Assembly: GCF_000336955.1 (NCBI RefSeq) | Contig: NZ_AOLI01000008.1 | Location: 17,798 to 81,797 of the forward strand | Direction of reading: 5' to 3' | DNA: 64,000 nt | DNA from: Haloferax larsenii JCM 13917 | GTDB taxonomy: Archaea > Halobacteriota > Halobacteria > Halobacteriales > Haloferacaceae | In this document: positions 27,017-35,748 of the stretch, piece by piece | How the letters are laid out: each line of letters begins with the position of its first letter | Numbering within the stretch: position 1 is the first letter of the stretch | Made by a program: the position numbers and the translations under genes | Notes under the pieces: model-generated | What the model was told of the DNA's origin: nothing | The model's input: only the letters and a program-made list of their open reading frames with translations | Database searches by the model: none

Positions 27017-27030
27017 TATCAATTATGATA
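27017..27030 (-). promoter_or_regulatory. Motility operator TATCA-N4-TGATA, upstream of arlD-like/actin-like genes
   Basis: Exact inverted repeat TATCA-ATTA-TGATA. On the minus strand, TTTATATCG begins 14 nt further on (27002 downwards), the same geometry as at the other motility promoters. Confidence 0.65.
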
Positions 27031-27200
27031 GTGGGGGTAGAAATTCTTTTCTGAATGACAGTCTTCGAGAGACGGAAAACGAGAGCACTCTGGTCTCCAT
27101 GCCCCTCTATATGTCCACGACCTCGTCAGTACGCGCGAGTACCGCGTCGCTAACCCGTGAACTGACATGAAAATGAGCGTTCGGGTGCCCGGTCGGTACC

Positions 27201-27710
27201 TTACAGCGTCTGGTCGCCAGTCTTGGCGCTTCGGACTCGAAGGTCTCCCGTCTTCCCGTCGAGTTCGAGTGAGCGCCCGTGTGAGCCACCGACATCTTCC
27301 GCGACGATGTCGATACCGTGTTTTTCCAATGTTTTTCGTGCCGCTTCGACATTTCGCTCTCCAATCGACTTCCCGCCGTTACTCGACTCGAAGTCGAACA
27401 TCGCGCTTCCTCCTGCGAGTTTGGCGACGATACGAGATGTGTCGGCACCTTCGTCTCGCATCTCGGCCAGAAGTGCCTCGATACCCGTGTCGGCGAACTT
27501 CGCCGGGTCGCCATCAGGGTCTGCTTCCGGAAGCATCGCGTGTGCGAGTCCGGAAACGCCCGCCTCCGCGTCATAAAGGGCGACGCCGATACAGGAACCG
27601 AGGCCGCTCGTGGTCAACGTATTACCGTCGGTACCAAAGGCGTAATCCGCGATTCCCACTTTGATTCGGGCTGAGTGGGTGGACGTCGTGTCCGTGGTGT
27701 ATACTTGCAT
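27201..27710 (-). CDS. cheD: CheD chemoreceptor glutamine deamidase
   Basis: A 169-residue CheD, which deamidates glutamines of chemoreceptors and interacts with CheC. The catalytic cysteine is in TTSGLGSCIGVALYD (about C40), the histidine in SGLAHAMLPEADPD and the third residue region in KLAGGSAMFDF; NVEAARKTLEKHGI is also typical. It is the last gene of a cheY-cheC-cheD transcript on the minus strand, 24 bp after cheC. The 3' flank 27031-27200 has no gene. Confidence 0.95.
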   Translation of the reverse strand: MQVYTTDTTSTHSARIKVGIADYAFGTDGNTLTTSGLGSCIGVALYDAEAGVSGLAHAMLPEADPDGDPAKFADTGIEALLAEMRDEGADTSRIVAKLAGGSAMFDFESSNGGKSIGERNVEAARKTLEKHGIDIVAEDVGGSHGRSLELDGKTGDLRVRSAKTGDQTL

Positions 27711-27734
27711 AACTTGGGGTGCCTCCGCGGCAGT

Positions 27735-28922
27735 TCAGACCGCGGGTGAGAGTTGTTCGAGCGCCTTCCTGAGCTCTTCCTCGTTCGGAAGCGCGTAGAT
27801 ATCGCAGGTGAACTCGTCGTCGTCCGTTCGGATGGTCGAATCGATGAGGAACGCATACTCCTGTGACTGAGCGAGTTCGGTCGCCAGCGGGTCGACGATG
27901 GCCGAACCGATGTCGTGGACGTGCTTCGGGGGCGAGATGTCTATCGTCGTCCCCAGCGTGTTCGCCCACCCGTCGAGGAAGCCTGACGTCACGATGTTCC
28001 CGATCTCTTGGATTGCACTCTGTCGCATCGCTTCGTCGCCTTCCATGCCCGGGAGAAGCGAACTTGCGATGTTATCGGCAGAGGGTTCGTCGAACAGGAT
28101 GGCGATGTAGCCGCTGGGCGTTCCGAAGAACTCCAAGACGACACCACGGCGGACTGAGTCCGTCAACGACATCGGGACACCCTCGATTGGGACGAAGCTC
28201 ATCCGACTCACCTCGACAGTCGTGTCGATGCCAGTCATCGCGGTGATGTCGGCCGACGCTTGGTCTGCACCGTCGGCGATCATATCGGAGAACGCAGCGA
28301 ACGACTGGACTGGCAGCGCACCGTGCTGTCCGCTGGCATCGACGATGGTTTCGATGGAGTCAGGCGACGGGACCATGTAGAGGTCGAACTCGATTGCGTC
28401 GTCGGCGGCTTCGAGTTGGTTTCGGAACACGAGGATGTGTTCGTTGTCGCTTTCGTGTTCGAAGCCGTCGGATTCGAGGTTTTCGAGCGGACCGTCGCTG
28501 TCGTCGTCGACGTACGTGGGCGTCGTGATGTCGATAGTCGTATCGAGGTAGTCGGCCCACCCGTCGATGAACCCGCCGAGCATGATGTTTGCGACCTCTT
28601 TCAGACTGCTGGTCGCGAGTTCGGTCCCGGTCTCGGCACCGTCCATCCCGGGCATCAGCGCGTCGACGAGACGCTCGGCTGATTCGGGGGAGAACGCCAA
28701 CACGGTTCGACCATCCAATCCACCGCTGAAGCCGATGTGAACGCTCACGAGGTCGCGTTCGGCGAACTCCTGTTCGACGTCCGTCTTCGTTCCAAGTTCG
28801 ACCTTGGTAACGTTGACGTACGTGTCGATACCGGCGAGCGTCGTCAACGAGCCAGCGGCTTTTTCAGCGCCCGAGTGGGCCAGACGACTAAACGTTCGAA
28901 GCGAACGTACGTCGAGATTCAT
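27735..28922 (-). CDS. cheC: Tandem-domain CheC phosphatase family protein
   Basis: A 395-residue protein consisting of two CheC domains. The first has LKEVANIMLGGFIDGWADYL (about residues 106-125), the second IQEIGNIVTSGFLDGWANTL (about 303-322); each carries the conserved Glu-x-x-Asn pair of CheC/FliY phospho-CheY phosphatases. Two linker regions connect them. Its ATG overlaps the cheY stop (ATGA), consistent with action on the product of that gene. Double-CheC proteins also occur elsewhere in haloarchaea. Confidence 0.92.
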   Translation of the reverse strand: MNLDVRSLRTFSRLAHSGAEKAAGSLTTLAGIDTYVNVTKVELGTKTDVEQEFAERDLVSVHIGFSGGLDGRTVLAFSPESAERLVDALMPGMDGAETGTELATSSLKEVANIMLGGFIDGWADYLDTTIDITTPTYVDDDSDGPLENLESDGFEHESDNEHILVFRNQLEAADDAIEFDLYMVPSPDSIETIVDASGQHGALPVQSFAAFSDMIADGADQASADITAMTGIDTTVEVSRMSFVPIEGVPMSLTDSVRRGVVLEFFGTPSGYIAILFDEPSADNIASSLLPGMEGDEAMRQSAIQEIGNIVTSGFLDGWANTLGTTIDISPPKHVHDIGSAIVDPLATELAQSQEYAFLIDSTIRTDDDEFTCDIYALPNEEELRKALEQLSPAV

Positions 28923-29287
28923 GCCTCAGCCTGAATGACGTCTGCGATAGCCTGGAGCACGTTCGGCTTCTGGAACGGTTTGGTGATGTACCCATCAGCA
29001 CCCGCCTCGACGGCTTCGCGCATCTTCTCTTCTTGTCCAACCGACGTACACATGATCACCGACGCGTTCGAGTCCAGAGACTTGATTTCGGAAGTCGCTT
29101 CGATGCCGTTACGAATCGGCATGACGACGTCCATCGTGACGACGTCGGGTTCGAGTTCACGGTAGAGTTCGACCGCCTCGACGCCGTTTTCGGCCTCGCC
29201 GACGACTTCGTGTTCGCCCTCAAGAAGCTGTTTCAGGAGGTTCCGCATGAACGCAGAGTCGTCCACGACCAGTACCTTGCTTGCCAT
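28919..29287 (-). CDS. cheY: CheY chemotaxis response regulator
   Basis: A 122-residue single receiver domain. Acidic pocket VLVVDDS (D9, D10), phosphorylation site D53 in VVTMDVVMP, T81 in IMCTSVGQ and K103 in GYITKPF are all present. MASKVLVVDD is taken as the start, directly ahead of strand 1. It heads the cheY-cheC-cheD operon. The promoter has an exact operator (29333-29346) and TTTATGGT at 29311-29318, so the mRNA is leaderless or nearly so. CheY-P acts on the archaellum through CheF. Confidence 0.96.
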   Translation of the reverse strand: MASKVLVVDDSAFMRNLLKQLLEGEHEVVGEAENGVEAVELYRELEPDVVTMDVVMPIRNGIEATSEIKSLDSNASVIMCTSVGQEEKMREAVEAGADGYITKPFQKPNVLQAIADVIQAEA

Positions 29288-29332
29288 ACCTCCATTTTTC
29301 CGAAAATCACACCATAAACCCTTCCACCCCAT

Positions 29333-29346
29333 TATCATCCCTGATA
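29333..29346 (-). promoter_or_regulatory. Motility operator TATCA-N4-TGATA, upstream of cheY
   Basis: On the minus strand the sequence is TATCA-GGGA-TGATA (exact repeat), followed after 14 nt by TTTATGGT (29318 downwards). The ATG of cheY is about 24 nt from that TATA element. Confidence 0.65.
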
Positions 29347-29437
29347 CGAAACGCGGGGATTGAGTCGGCGACATCCCTCTCGTCGGGCGATTTACAGGTG
29401 TCAACTGTCACCGCCGAGTGAGACGGGAGCGAGGTTG

Positions 29438-30100
29438 TCAGGGAGGGAACGACGCGCCAGATTCGTCGACGGCGTCGAGGAGGTCTCCGATAGAGTCAGT
29501 TCGCTTGAGTCCGTTCGCAGCAGCGAGGGCTTCGATTGCTCGCCCGGGGTACGTCACCTGCACCTCCGAGGCGAGAAGGAGGATACCGAGTACTTCGTCT
29601 AGTGGTGTACTGTCGTCGCCAACAACTTCGGCGTACCACAACAAGAGAGACCTGAACACATCAGTCACCTCGTTCGAAACAGATTCGTGTTGTTCGACCG
29701 ACCCGTCGACGAGCGCAGTTACGGCGAATGCGTGGTCGGCGTTGGCCGCACCGACTCGCTCGGCGATTAGCTTGCGCGCGACGATTGCTCGCTTGCGCGG
29801 GTCCTTTGGCAGCTTAATTGTCGGTTTACGCTGCTCGCCCGCGACAGGTGCAGCGTCGTCAGTCTCGGGTTCGTCTTCCGGGTGGTCACCCTCGGTATCA
29901 CGGTCGGGCGCTGCGTCCGAGTCAGACTCCGTCTCCGATTCGAGTTCGGCGGGGTCTGGCGCTGTAGCGTCCCCAGTGGCGATGACGTATCTCCCAGATT
30001 CGAGCCGAGCAACCCGCTCGTCGCGGTCGATATCCAACTCTTCCGCGGCGACGACTCCTTGCTCGCGTGGGTGTCTTTGCGGACGCTCGTCGTCGGCCAT
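29438..30100 (-). CDS. Conserved haloarchaeal protein of the archaellum island
   Basis: A 220-residue protein with two parts. Residues 1 to about 45 contain VVAAEELDIDRDERVARLES, followed by an acidic low-complexity linker (about 50-90). The rest is an alpha-helical domain beginning PTIKLPKDPRKRAIVARKLI. I do not recognise an assigned function; similar proteins occur in haloarchaeal archaellum loci (I associate it loosely with a DUF7500-type family). It lies between cheY and the small winged-helix regulator and has its own minus-strand TATA (gattatatt near 30125), without the motility operator. Confidence 0.62.
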   Translation of the reverse strand: MADDERPQRHPREQGVVAAEELDIDRDERVARLESGRYVIATGDATAPDPAELESETESDSDAAPDRDTEGDHPEDEPETDDAAPVAGEQRKPTIKLPKDPRKRAIVARKLIAERVGAANADHAFAVTALVDGSVEQHESVSNEVTDVFRSLLLWYAEVVGDDSTPLDEVLGILLLASEVQVTYPGRAIEALAAANGLKRTDSIGDLLDAVDESGASFPP

Positions 30101-30230
30101 CGGTGGAATGACGATGCGGCGAAATATAATCCCATCGCCACACCCGACGAGACCCAGTACTGGTACTGAGAATCTGCCAACTCAGTAACCAACACATTGA
30201 CAAGCCGTGCGTACCGATAAAATTCTATCT

Positions 30231-30569
30231 ATGGAGTCTGACAGGACCCTCTCTGCACTGGGAAACGAGTACAACCCTGATATCCTCCGGGCAGCCGACG
30301 AGCCGCACTCGGCACAAGAGTTCAGTGAAATGCTCGACATTCCTATCGCGACGTGCTACCGTCGCATCGAGGAACTAACGGCAGCGGGGCTACTCGAACT
30401 CCACGACAGGGTTCTCTCTGACGAGCACCGGCGTACGAACGTCTACCGGCGGGAAGTCGACGAGATTGTGGTCAGATTCGAAGGGGACGACTACACTGTG
30501 AGCGTCACCGAGCGGCCCGAAGTGAAGAACAAGCTCGACGACGTCTGGCGGAAGATTACGCAGGACTAA
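30231..30569 (+). CDS. Small ArsR-like winged-helix regulator, candidate motility regulator
   Basis: A 112-residue DNA-binding protein. ESDRTLSALGNEYNPDILRA opens an ArsR/GntR-like winged helix; the recognition region is FSEMLDIPIATCYRRIEELT followed by GLLELHDRVLSDE. A short C-terminal domain follows (IVVRFEGDDYTVSVTERPEV). It has a TATA-like gataaaatt just upstream (30216-30224), giving a very short leader. Position beside arlA1 on the same strand makes it the best candidate to bind the TATCA-N4-TGATA operators; this is inference. Confidence 0.78.
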   Translation: MESDRTLSALGNEYNPDILRAADEPHSAQEFSEMLDIPIATCYRRIEELTAAGLLELHDRVLSDEHRRTNVYRREVDEIVVRFEGDDYTVSVTERPEVKNKLDDVWRKITQD

Positions 30570-30731
30570 CTCACTTTTTTGACTCCGTATTCGGGTGGCC
30601 GTTGCGGACGTCTCAGTAGTCCGCCCGTGTGAGAGTCCGTCGCACGTACCTGTCGTGATAGTGGTACGCACACAATCATACGTGCGTGCGTGCGCGAAGA
30701 ATTAGGATATTAGGCTCATACAAAATTCTGA

Positions 30732-30745
30732 TATCAGTTCTGATA
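30732..30745 (+). promoter_or_regulatory. Motility operator TATCA-N4-TGATA, upstream of arlA1
   Basis: Exact inverted repeat TATCA-GTTC-TGATA, preceded by a further TTCTGATA direct copy. GTTATGT starts 14 nt downstream (30760) after the BRE-like CCGTACC. Confidence 0.7.
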
Positions 30746-30792
30746 TTGTGGTCCGTACCGTTATGTACCACCTGCCCAAGTGATTGGACGAA

Positions 30793-30821
30793 GGTCATCC
30801 CTCTCTTGCGAGAGGGGGACC
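30793..30821 (+). promoter_or_regulatory. 5' leader hairpin of the archaellin mRNA
   Basis: CCCTCTC and GAGAGGG pair around a TTGC loop, extended by GGTC/GACC beyond a small internal loop. Predicted transcription start is near 30787, so the hairpin fills most of a leader of about 50 nt and ends 14 nt ahead of the ATG. Confidence 0.55.
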
Positions 30822-30835
30822 GCCCACGACAACCC

Positions 30836-31471
30836 ATGTTCGAAAATATCACTGAAGACCGGGGTCAGGTCGGTATCGGGACCCTCATCGTCTTCATCGC
30901 GATGGTTTTGGTCGCCGCAATCGCGGCGGGTGTCCTCGTGAACACGGCTGGCTTCTTGCAAGCCACCGCCGAGGACGCCGGACAGCAATCTGTGAACAAG
31001 GTCACCAACCGCGTTGACGTCGTCAGCGTTCACGGTGTCGTCAACGCGACTTCGTCGCCGTCGACGGTCGACAACGTGAACCTGACCGTCCGCCTGGCGG
31101 CCGGTTCCGGTTCTGTTTCACTGAACAATACGAGTATCAAGTACCTCAGCGCCGACACGGCGACGACGCTGACTAACAACAACTCTGTCACGGCAGACAA
31201 CATCGACTGGGCGAATTCCTCGCCGAACGAGTTCGCCGTCCGCAAGATTGCCGACGACGACACCTCGTTCCCGATTCTCAACGGTCAGGCTGACCGCTTC
31301 GAGGTCGTCATCAACACGTCCGTCGTCGAGGGGACCTCGAAGAACGGTCTCCAGACTGGCGAATCCGTCACGCTCGAAATCACGTCCCGCAACGGCGGAA
31401 CGTCGCAAGTCATCCTGACCATGCCGCAGCAGCTGGCTGGTAAGTCTGACGGCGACCCAGTTGCACTCTAA
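30836..31471 (+). CDS. arlA1: Archaellin ArlA1 (major archaellum filament subunit)
   Basis: A 211-residue archaellin. The class III signal peptide is [10 protein letters not shown], with PibD/ArlK cleavage expected before [10 protein letters not shown]; the hydrophobic assembly helix spans about residues 15-45. The mature domain carries at least six N-x-S/T sequons (for example NATS, NLTV, NNTS, NSSP), consistent with N-glycosylation. The end [18 protein letters not shown] is typical for haloarchaeal archaellins. arlA2 follows after nine bases in the same operon, which is driven by an operator-bearing promoter. Confidence 0.96.
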   Translation: MFENITEDRGQVGIGTLIVFIAMVLVAAIAAGVLVNTAGFLQATAEDAGQQSVNKVTNRVDVVSVHGVVNATSSPSTVDNVNLTVRLAAGSGSVSLNNTSIKYLSADTATTLTNNNSVTADNIDWANSSPNEFAVRKIADDDTSFPILNGQADRFEVVINTSVVEGTSKNGLQTGESVTLEITSRNGGTSQVILTMPQQLAGKSDGDPVAL

Positions 31472-31480
31472 GGAGAACTA

Positions 31481-32101
31481 ATGTTCGAAAATATTACTAA
31501 CGACAAGCGCGGTCAGGTCGGTATCGGTACGCTCATCGTCTTCATCGCGATGGTCCTCGTTGCGGCTATCGCAGCCGGTGTGCTCGTCAACACTGCGGGC
31601 TTCCTGCAGGCAACTGCTGAAGACGCCGGGCAAGAGTCCGTCGACAAGGTCACGAACCGCGTCGAAGTGCTCAACAGCCACGGTGTGGTCGGTAACAACA
31701 GTACGATCAAGTACATCAACATGTCCGTTCGCCTGGCTGCCGGTTCCAGCAGCGTCGACATGAACGAGACCTCGATCAAGTACCTCAGTGGTTCCGAGGT
31801 CCAGCAGTTGACCAACAACTCTGCATCTGGAACCGCGGACGGTACGCAGTTCGCTCTCAACGAGATCACCGACGACGACAACTCGTTCGGTGTCCTCAAC
31901 AGCATGAGTGACCGCTACGAAGTCGTCATCAACGCTGGCGCTATCGAAGCAGAGACGCCAGCTGACGACAACGACGGTCTCGAAACGGGCGAGACGGTCC
32001 GCCTCGAAATTACCTCGCGCACTGGCGGCACCACCACGGTCATCCTGACCATGCCGCAGCAGCTGGCTGGCAAGGCTTCCGACAAGCCGGTCAAGCTCTA
32101 A
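31481..32101 (+). CDS. arlA2: Archaellin ArlA2
   Basis: A 206-residue second archaellin, nearly identical to ArlA1 over the first 60 residues (signal [11 protein letters not shown] then [10 protein letters not shown], assembly helix [19 protein letters not shown]) and at the end ([13 protein letters not shown]). The middle differs, with fewer sequons (NNST, NMSV, NETS, NNSA). Tandem archaellins can swap the filament type under different conditions. A hairpin with T-rich tail follows at 32112-32140 and ends the transcript. Confidence 0.96.
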   Translation: MFENITNDKRGQVGIGTLIVFIAMVLVAAIAAGVLVNTAGFLQATAEDAGQESVDKVTNRVEVLNSHGVVGNNSTIKYINMSVRLAAGSSSVDMNETSIKYLSGSEVQQLTNNSASGTADGTQFALNEITDDDNSFGVLNSMSDRYEVVINAGAIEAETPADDNDGLETGETVRLEITSRTGGTTTVILTMPQQLAGKASDKPVKL

Positions 32102-32111
32102 GCGCGACTAA

Positions 32112-32140
32112 CGAACTTCCGTTCGAACTTTTCCTATTTT
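32112..32140 (+). terminator. Terminator after arlA2
   Basis: CGAAC-TTCC-GTTCG forms a 5-bp stem and is followed by the T-rich stretch aacttttcctatttt. It stands 11 bp after the arlA2 stop. Confidence 0.5.
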
Positions 32141-32338
32141 CACACCAATTAGCGGCAGCACTCGGTAGTACGCTGAACTATGCTGGTTCGGTGGCAGAGC
32201 TCAGTGAGGAACACACACGAGTGCTATAGCCCGCGAGTGAATCAGCGCCGCTTCTCACCGACAGACGAGTTTCCCCTGACACATCCCGGTAGCGAGTCAC
32301 GCTGAGCAATAGCTGTCACTGTCGGGGCGCGGGGATAC

Positions 32339-32347
32339 AAAAAATAA
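32339..32347 (-). terminator. U-run terminator of the KaiC-like gene
   Basis: Minus-strand TTATTTTTT begins about ten bases after the stop codon at 32357; runs of uridine are the usual archaeal termination signal. The remaining region 32141-32338 shows no gene. Confidence 0.45.
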
Positions 32348-32356
32348 GTCGCTACG

Positions 32357-33097
32357 TTATTCGGTCTCTTCGCCGAACCACGGCGGGGACTCCCCGACCA
32401 TCGAGAAGCCTGCCGCCTGCTCGTAGACTTTGATTCCACCCTGTGCAATTTCGAGGGGGAACATCGAGTTTTTGATGCTCTGTTTACGCATCTTCGCGAC
32501 CCAGATGTACCGGTTGCTCGTCGCACCAGCCGGGCTCTGGATGAGGTAGATGTTCCCGTCGGTGAGGAAGTTTTCGAGACCGATGTCCGTCTCCGGGAAG
32601 ATGGCTGATTGCTCGGTGGTCAGAAGCGACGTGAGGCCGCTGTCCTTCAGGATGTCGATGAACTTCAGGAGGTATTGGCGCTGGTCCTTCTCGTCCTCGA
32701 AGAAGAGCTGGAACATCGTAAGCGAGTCGAGCACGAGCCGGTCGTAGTTGGTGTCTCTCAGGTCGTCGAGAATCCGGTCGAGTGTCGAGGAGAAGTCGCC
32801 GTCTCGGAGGAGTGCGTGCTTGTCGTAGACGGTGATTCGTCCCGACTCAACGTACTCCTGCCAGCGGTCGAAGCCGATGGATTCAGCCGCCTGCTGGATG
32901 TCGTCTTCCGTCTCTTCGAACGTCAGGTAGATACCTCCCTCGTCGAACTGGTCGACGCCGTTATACAGGTACTGCAGCCCCAGGATACTCTTTCCCGTCC
33001 CGGGGTTGCCGCTGATGAGTACCGCGGCATTCTTCACGATCCCGCCGTTCAGGATGGAGTCGAGTCCTTCAACACCGGTTTTGACTAGTTCTGTCAT
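32357..33097 (-). CDS. KaiC-like RecA-fold ATPase
   Basis: A 246-residue single-domain KaiC/RadA-type ATPase. Walker A is SGNPGTGKSILGLQ (about residues 29-42), Walker B is DRLVLDSLTMF; TGVEGLDSILNGGI at the N-terminus is the KaiC start motif and YIWVAKMRKQSIKNSMFPLE the end. It resembles ArlH, which lacks the TGxxxLDxxL lead, but is a separate gene divergent from arlCE. KaiC homologues interact with motility in some archaea; a regulatory role here is inferred from position. Confidence 0.85.
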   Translation of the reverse strand: MTELVKTGVEGLDSILNGGIVKNAAVLISGNPGTGKSILGLQYLYNGVDQFDEGGIYLTFEETEDDIQQAAESIGFDRWQEYVESGRITVYDKHALLRDGDFSSTLDRILDDLRDTNYDRLVLDSLTMFQLFFEDEKDQRQYLLKFIDILKDSGLTSLLTTEQSAIFPETDIGLENFLTDGNIYLIQSPAGATSNRYIWVAKMRKQSIKNSMFPLEIAQGGIKVYEQAAGFSMVGESPPWFGEETE

Positions 33098-33228
33098 GGT
33101 TGTGTTATGGCGAGTGCTGGTTGTCGAACGACCATCCGTTCCGACGCCGGATAATTCTTCTCACCGTTCGTTTGGTCGCCGCAGGATTTATTACAAATCC
33201 ACTGAGACAGAAATACACAAGTAGAAAA

Positions 33229-33242
33229 TATCTCGACTGATA
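33229..33242 (+). promoter_or_regulatory. Motility operator variant, upstream of arlCE
   Basis: TATCT-CGAC-TGATA has one mismatch to TATCA-N4-TGATA. TTCTTG follows after 14 nt at 33257, a weaker TATA. The site also lies upstream of the divergent KaiC-like gene. Confidence 0.5.
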
Positions 33243-33342
33243 ACGGGACGGGAACTTTCTTGTACCAACTCACGTAGGTTGGACTAATGTTACCTGCTCC
33301 CCCGAGTGTGTCGGACCGTCCCGGCCTGTCCGACGACCGGAA

Positions 33343-33374
33343 GGGTGACAGCTCCCTGCTGGTGCGGGTCACCC
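33343..33374 (+). promoter_or_regulatory. 5' leader hairpin of the arlCE operon mRNA
   Basis: GGGTGAC at 33343-33349 pairs with GTCACCC at 33368-33374 (7 bp, inner AGC/GCT). The leader, from about 33283 to the start codon at 33417, is long for a haloarchaeon and GC-rich. Confidence 0.4.
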
Positions 33375-33416
33375 AGCCCCCAACGCGGAGGTGCGGCAAC
33401 CATCACAATCGAGTGG

Positions 33417-34877
33417 ATGGACGACGAAGACGAGGCAGACGCCGGGGACCAAACGGACACCGAGGAGGAAACTATGTCATCAGATGATGGACTTGGATTT
33501 GAGGACGATATAGACGATCTCTCCGACGAGTTTGGTGACTTCGGCGACGACCTCGACGACGGATTCGAAGACGACGAATTCGGCGGATTCGACGACGGAA
33601 ACAACGAGGAAATCGCAGAGCTCGAGGATCGAATCGGCGAACTCGAGAACGAAGTTAGCGCCATCTCGTCCGGGATGAACACGGTTCGCGAAGAGAACAA
33701 ACAAATCGGCGAGACCGTCGAGGAGCTAGACGATACCATTCGGAAGCTTCTCGACATCTATGAGATGGTCACTCGCGGAATCAACCCGTTTGTCGACGAC
33801 GCCCGAGAGATGGGCGGACTCGACGCGGGCGGAGCCTTCGGGCTGTTCGAAGGCGAAGAAGAAGACGACGAGCACCTCGACCCCGAGGTTGCGAGTGCCG
33901 ACGCCGAGACGTTCTTCGACGACGACTTCGGCGAACTCGATGCGGAAGCCGAAGCAGAAGAAGCCGAACGGGCTGCCGAAGACGAACTGGCAGAATCCGA
34001 GCGGATGAGCCCGGCAGAGGCGCTCGAAGACGATGCGATGGGCGGCGGACTGCCCGAGGAAGACGAAGAGGAAGAAGACGATGCCGGCGGCGGCGGTGCG
34101 GGCGGCGCAAGCTTCGACGACCTCAAAGAGCAGTACGAAGAGGAAGGCGGTTGGGACGAAGAAGAGGAAGAAGCCCTTGAGGAAGAAGCGTTCGAGGAAG
34201 AGGCGGAAGAAGACGAACTCGACGTTGCGGACGAACCGGAACTCGACGAAGTCGAAGACGACTCCCCCGAAGCGGATGTCGTCGAAGAAGTCGACGAGGA
34301 ACCCGAAGAAGAAGCAGAACTCGTCGACGAGGAACTCGTTCCCGAACCGGAAGACGAGGTGGAAGAGACGGACGCAGAGTCCGACGACGACGCCGACGAC
34401 ATCGGCGACGTCAAGAAGACGCTCGACGAGCTGGAAGCGGAGTACGCCTCCGCTGCGATGGCGAAAGAGGAACTCAATTCCGAGCCGGAACCAGAACCGG
34501 AGCCGGAGTCTACGGCTGCCGACGTGGCAGCGTCCGATGCCTACTTGACCCGTCTGCCAGCGAACTACGTCTCGGAAGTACTCGTCCTCGAATGGGTCGA
34601 GACGCTCGTCGAATCAGGTGGCGCACTCGGTGCGTCGCGCGCGCTCCGCCAGTACAGGGAGCAGGACTGGATTTCGCGCGCCGTCGAGAACGAACTCAAC
34701 ACCCACGTCGCCCAACTCGCGGCGTCCATCGACGACGTCGAAGAGACCGACCTTCACATCGAGGACCACCAGACGAGTCTCGCCTACATCAGCCGGCTTG
34801 CCGACGACGGCCCAGACAGACAGCTGTTCGAAGAGTTGGTTGCCTACGGAGGGGGTCTGGATGGGATTCGGTGTTAG
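33417..34877 (+). CDS. arlCE: ArlCE archaellum switch protein (fused ArlC and ArlE)
   Basis: A 486-residue very acidic protein. The N-terminal part has a coiled coil (EIAELEDRIGELENEVSAIS then TVEELDDTIRKLLDIYEM) with the ArlC-like MVTRGINPFVDDA segment. A long Glu/Asp-rich low-complexity middle covers roughly residues 140-345. The C-terminal ArlE domain starts AYLTRLPANYVSEVLVLEWV and ends HQTSLAYISRLADDG. It forms the cytosolic switch ring with ArlD. ATG 33417 gives an acidic start (MDDEDEADAG); ATG 33474 (MSSDDGLG) is an equally possible start. It overlaps arlF by 17 nt. Confidence 0.9.
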   Translation: MDDEDEADAGDQTDTEEETMSSDDGLGFEDDIDDLSDEFGDFGDDLDDGFEDDEFGGFDDGNNEEIAELEDRIGELENEVSAISSGMNTVREENKQIGETVEELDDTIRKLLDIYEMVTRGINPFVDDAREMGGLDAGGAFGLFEGEEEDDEHLDPEVASADAETFFDDDFGELDAEAEAEEAERAAEDELAESERMSPAEALEDDAMGGGLPEEDEEEEDDAGGGGAGGASFDDLKEQYEEEGGWDEEEEEALEEEAFEEEAEEDELDVADEPELDEVEDDSPEADVVEEVDEEPEEEAELVDEELVPEPEDEVEETDAESDDDADDIGDVKKTLDELEAEYASAAMAKEELNSEPEPEPEPESTAADVAASDAYLTRLPANYVSEVLVLEWVETLVESGGALGASRALRQYREQDWISRAVENELNTHVAQLAASIDDVEETDLHIEDHQTSLAYISRLADDGPDRQLFEELVAYGGGLDGIRC

Positions 34878-35301
34878 TGGCTCGACGGCGATTATCTTCC
34901 TCGGCGTCCTCATCGCCACGGGGACCCTCTACACGGCGACGTCAAACGCCGCAGAGAACGTCCTCGACGCGCAGGACGCCGAATCTGAGCGCGCCCTTGA
35001 GCGGACGAACACTGAGATTACCATCGTAAACGCGACGTACAACTCGACGAGCGACGTGCTCTCGGTCAACGTCACGAACACCGGAGCCACGACGCTGGAG
35101 GTCGACGAGACGACGTTACTCGTCGACAACGAGTACACGGCCCCCGGGAGTACCAGTGTCGACGGGGATACGACGACGAACCTGTGGTACGCCGGGCAGA
35201 ACCTGACGATGAACTACACGACCACGACGACTCCCTCTCGCGTGAAAGTCGTCACCAGTACTGGCGTGGCCGTGACGAACGAAACGGTGGTGGTGAGCTA
35301 G
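34861..35301 (+). CDS. arlF: ArlF archaellum stator protein
   Basis: A 146-residue protein with an N-terminal membrane helix (GSTAIIFLGVLIATGTLYTA) and a beta-sandwich domain outside, which binds the S-layer and anchors the motor as part of the ArlF-ArlG stator. Sequons NATY, NSTS, NLTM and NYTT suggest glycosylation. Start at 34861, overlapping the end of arlCE by 17 nt in another frame; the upstream continuation of this frame is not coding. arlG begins directly after its stop. Confidence 0.92.
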   Translation: MGFGVSGSTAIIFLGVLIATGTLYTATSNAAENVLDAQDAESERALERTNTEITIVNATYNSTSDVLSVNVTNTGATTLEVDETTLLVDNEYTAPGSTSVDGDTTTNLWYAGQNLTMNYTTTTTPSRVKVVTSTGVAVTNETVVVS

Positions 35302-35748
35302 ATGGCAGACATCTCCGTGCCGAGTCTCATCCTGTTCATCGCCAGTATCGTCGTCGCCGCCGGTGTTGCCGGTGTCCTTATCGACACTGTCACCGGTATC
35401 AGCAGCTCGCTCGACGAGCGCGGCGGCGACGTGAGCAGCGACATCAGAACCGACATCGAAGTCATCAGCGACCCGGAAGGCGGTGGTCTCTACGACGACG
35501 GGAACGACAACCTCTCCGTGTACGTCAAGAACACCGGTGTCCGGTCGCTCCCCGCGACCAGCGAAGGTTTCGACGTCATCGTAGACTCAGAGTACCAAAC
35601 CGACGTCACTGTCACGGTCGTCGATGGAGCCGAGTGGCGTCCGAGCAACGTAGTGCGAGTCGACATCGGCGTCGCACTCAACTCGGGCGACCACCGTCTG
35701 AAACTCATCGTCGACGGTGACGAGGAGGTGTTTGAATTCCGAACATGA
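35302..35748 (+). CDS. arlG: ArlG archaellum stator protein
   Basis: A 148-residue partner of ArlF. The N-terminal helix [20 protein letters not shown] is followed by [11 protein letters not shown] and a beta-sandwich ([20 protein letters not shown]). Known ArlG forms filaments capped by ArlF across the pseudoperiplasm. It starts without gap after arlF and overlaps arlH by ATGA. Confidence 0.93.
   Translation: MADISVPSLILFIASIVVAAGVAGVLIDTVTGISSSLDERGGDVSSDIRTDIEVISDPEGGGLYDDGNDNLSVYVKNTGVRSLPATSEGFDVIVDSEYQTDVTVTVVDGAEWRPSNVVRVDIGVALNSGDHRLKLIVDGDEEVFEFRT

Noticed and set aside
27031..27200. A possible small gene downstream of cheD
   Set aside because: No start-stop pair with haloarchaeal codon pattern is present; likely the 3' region of the cheY-cheC-cheD transcript.
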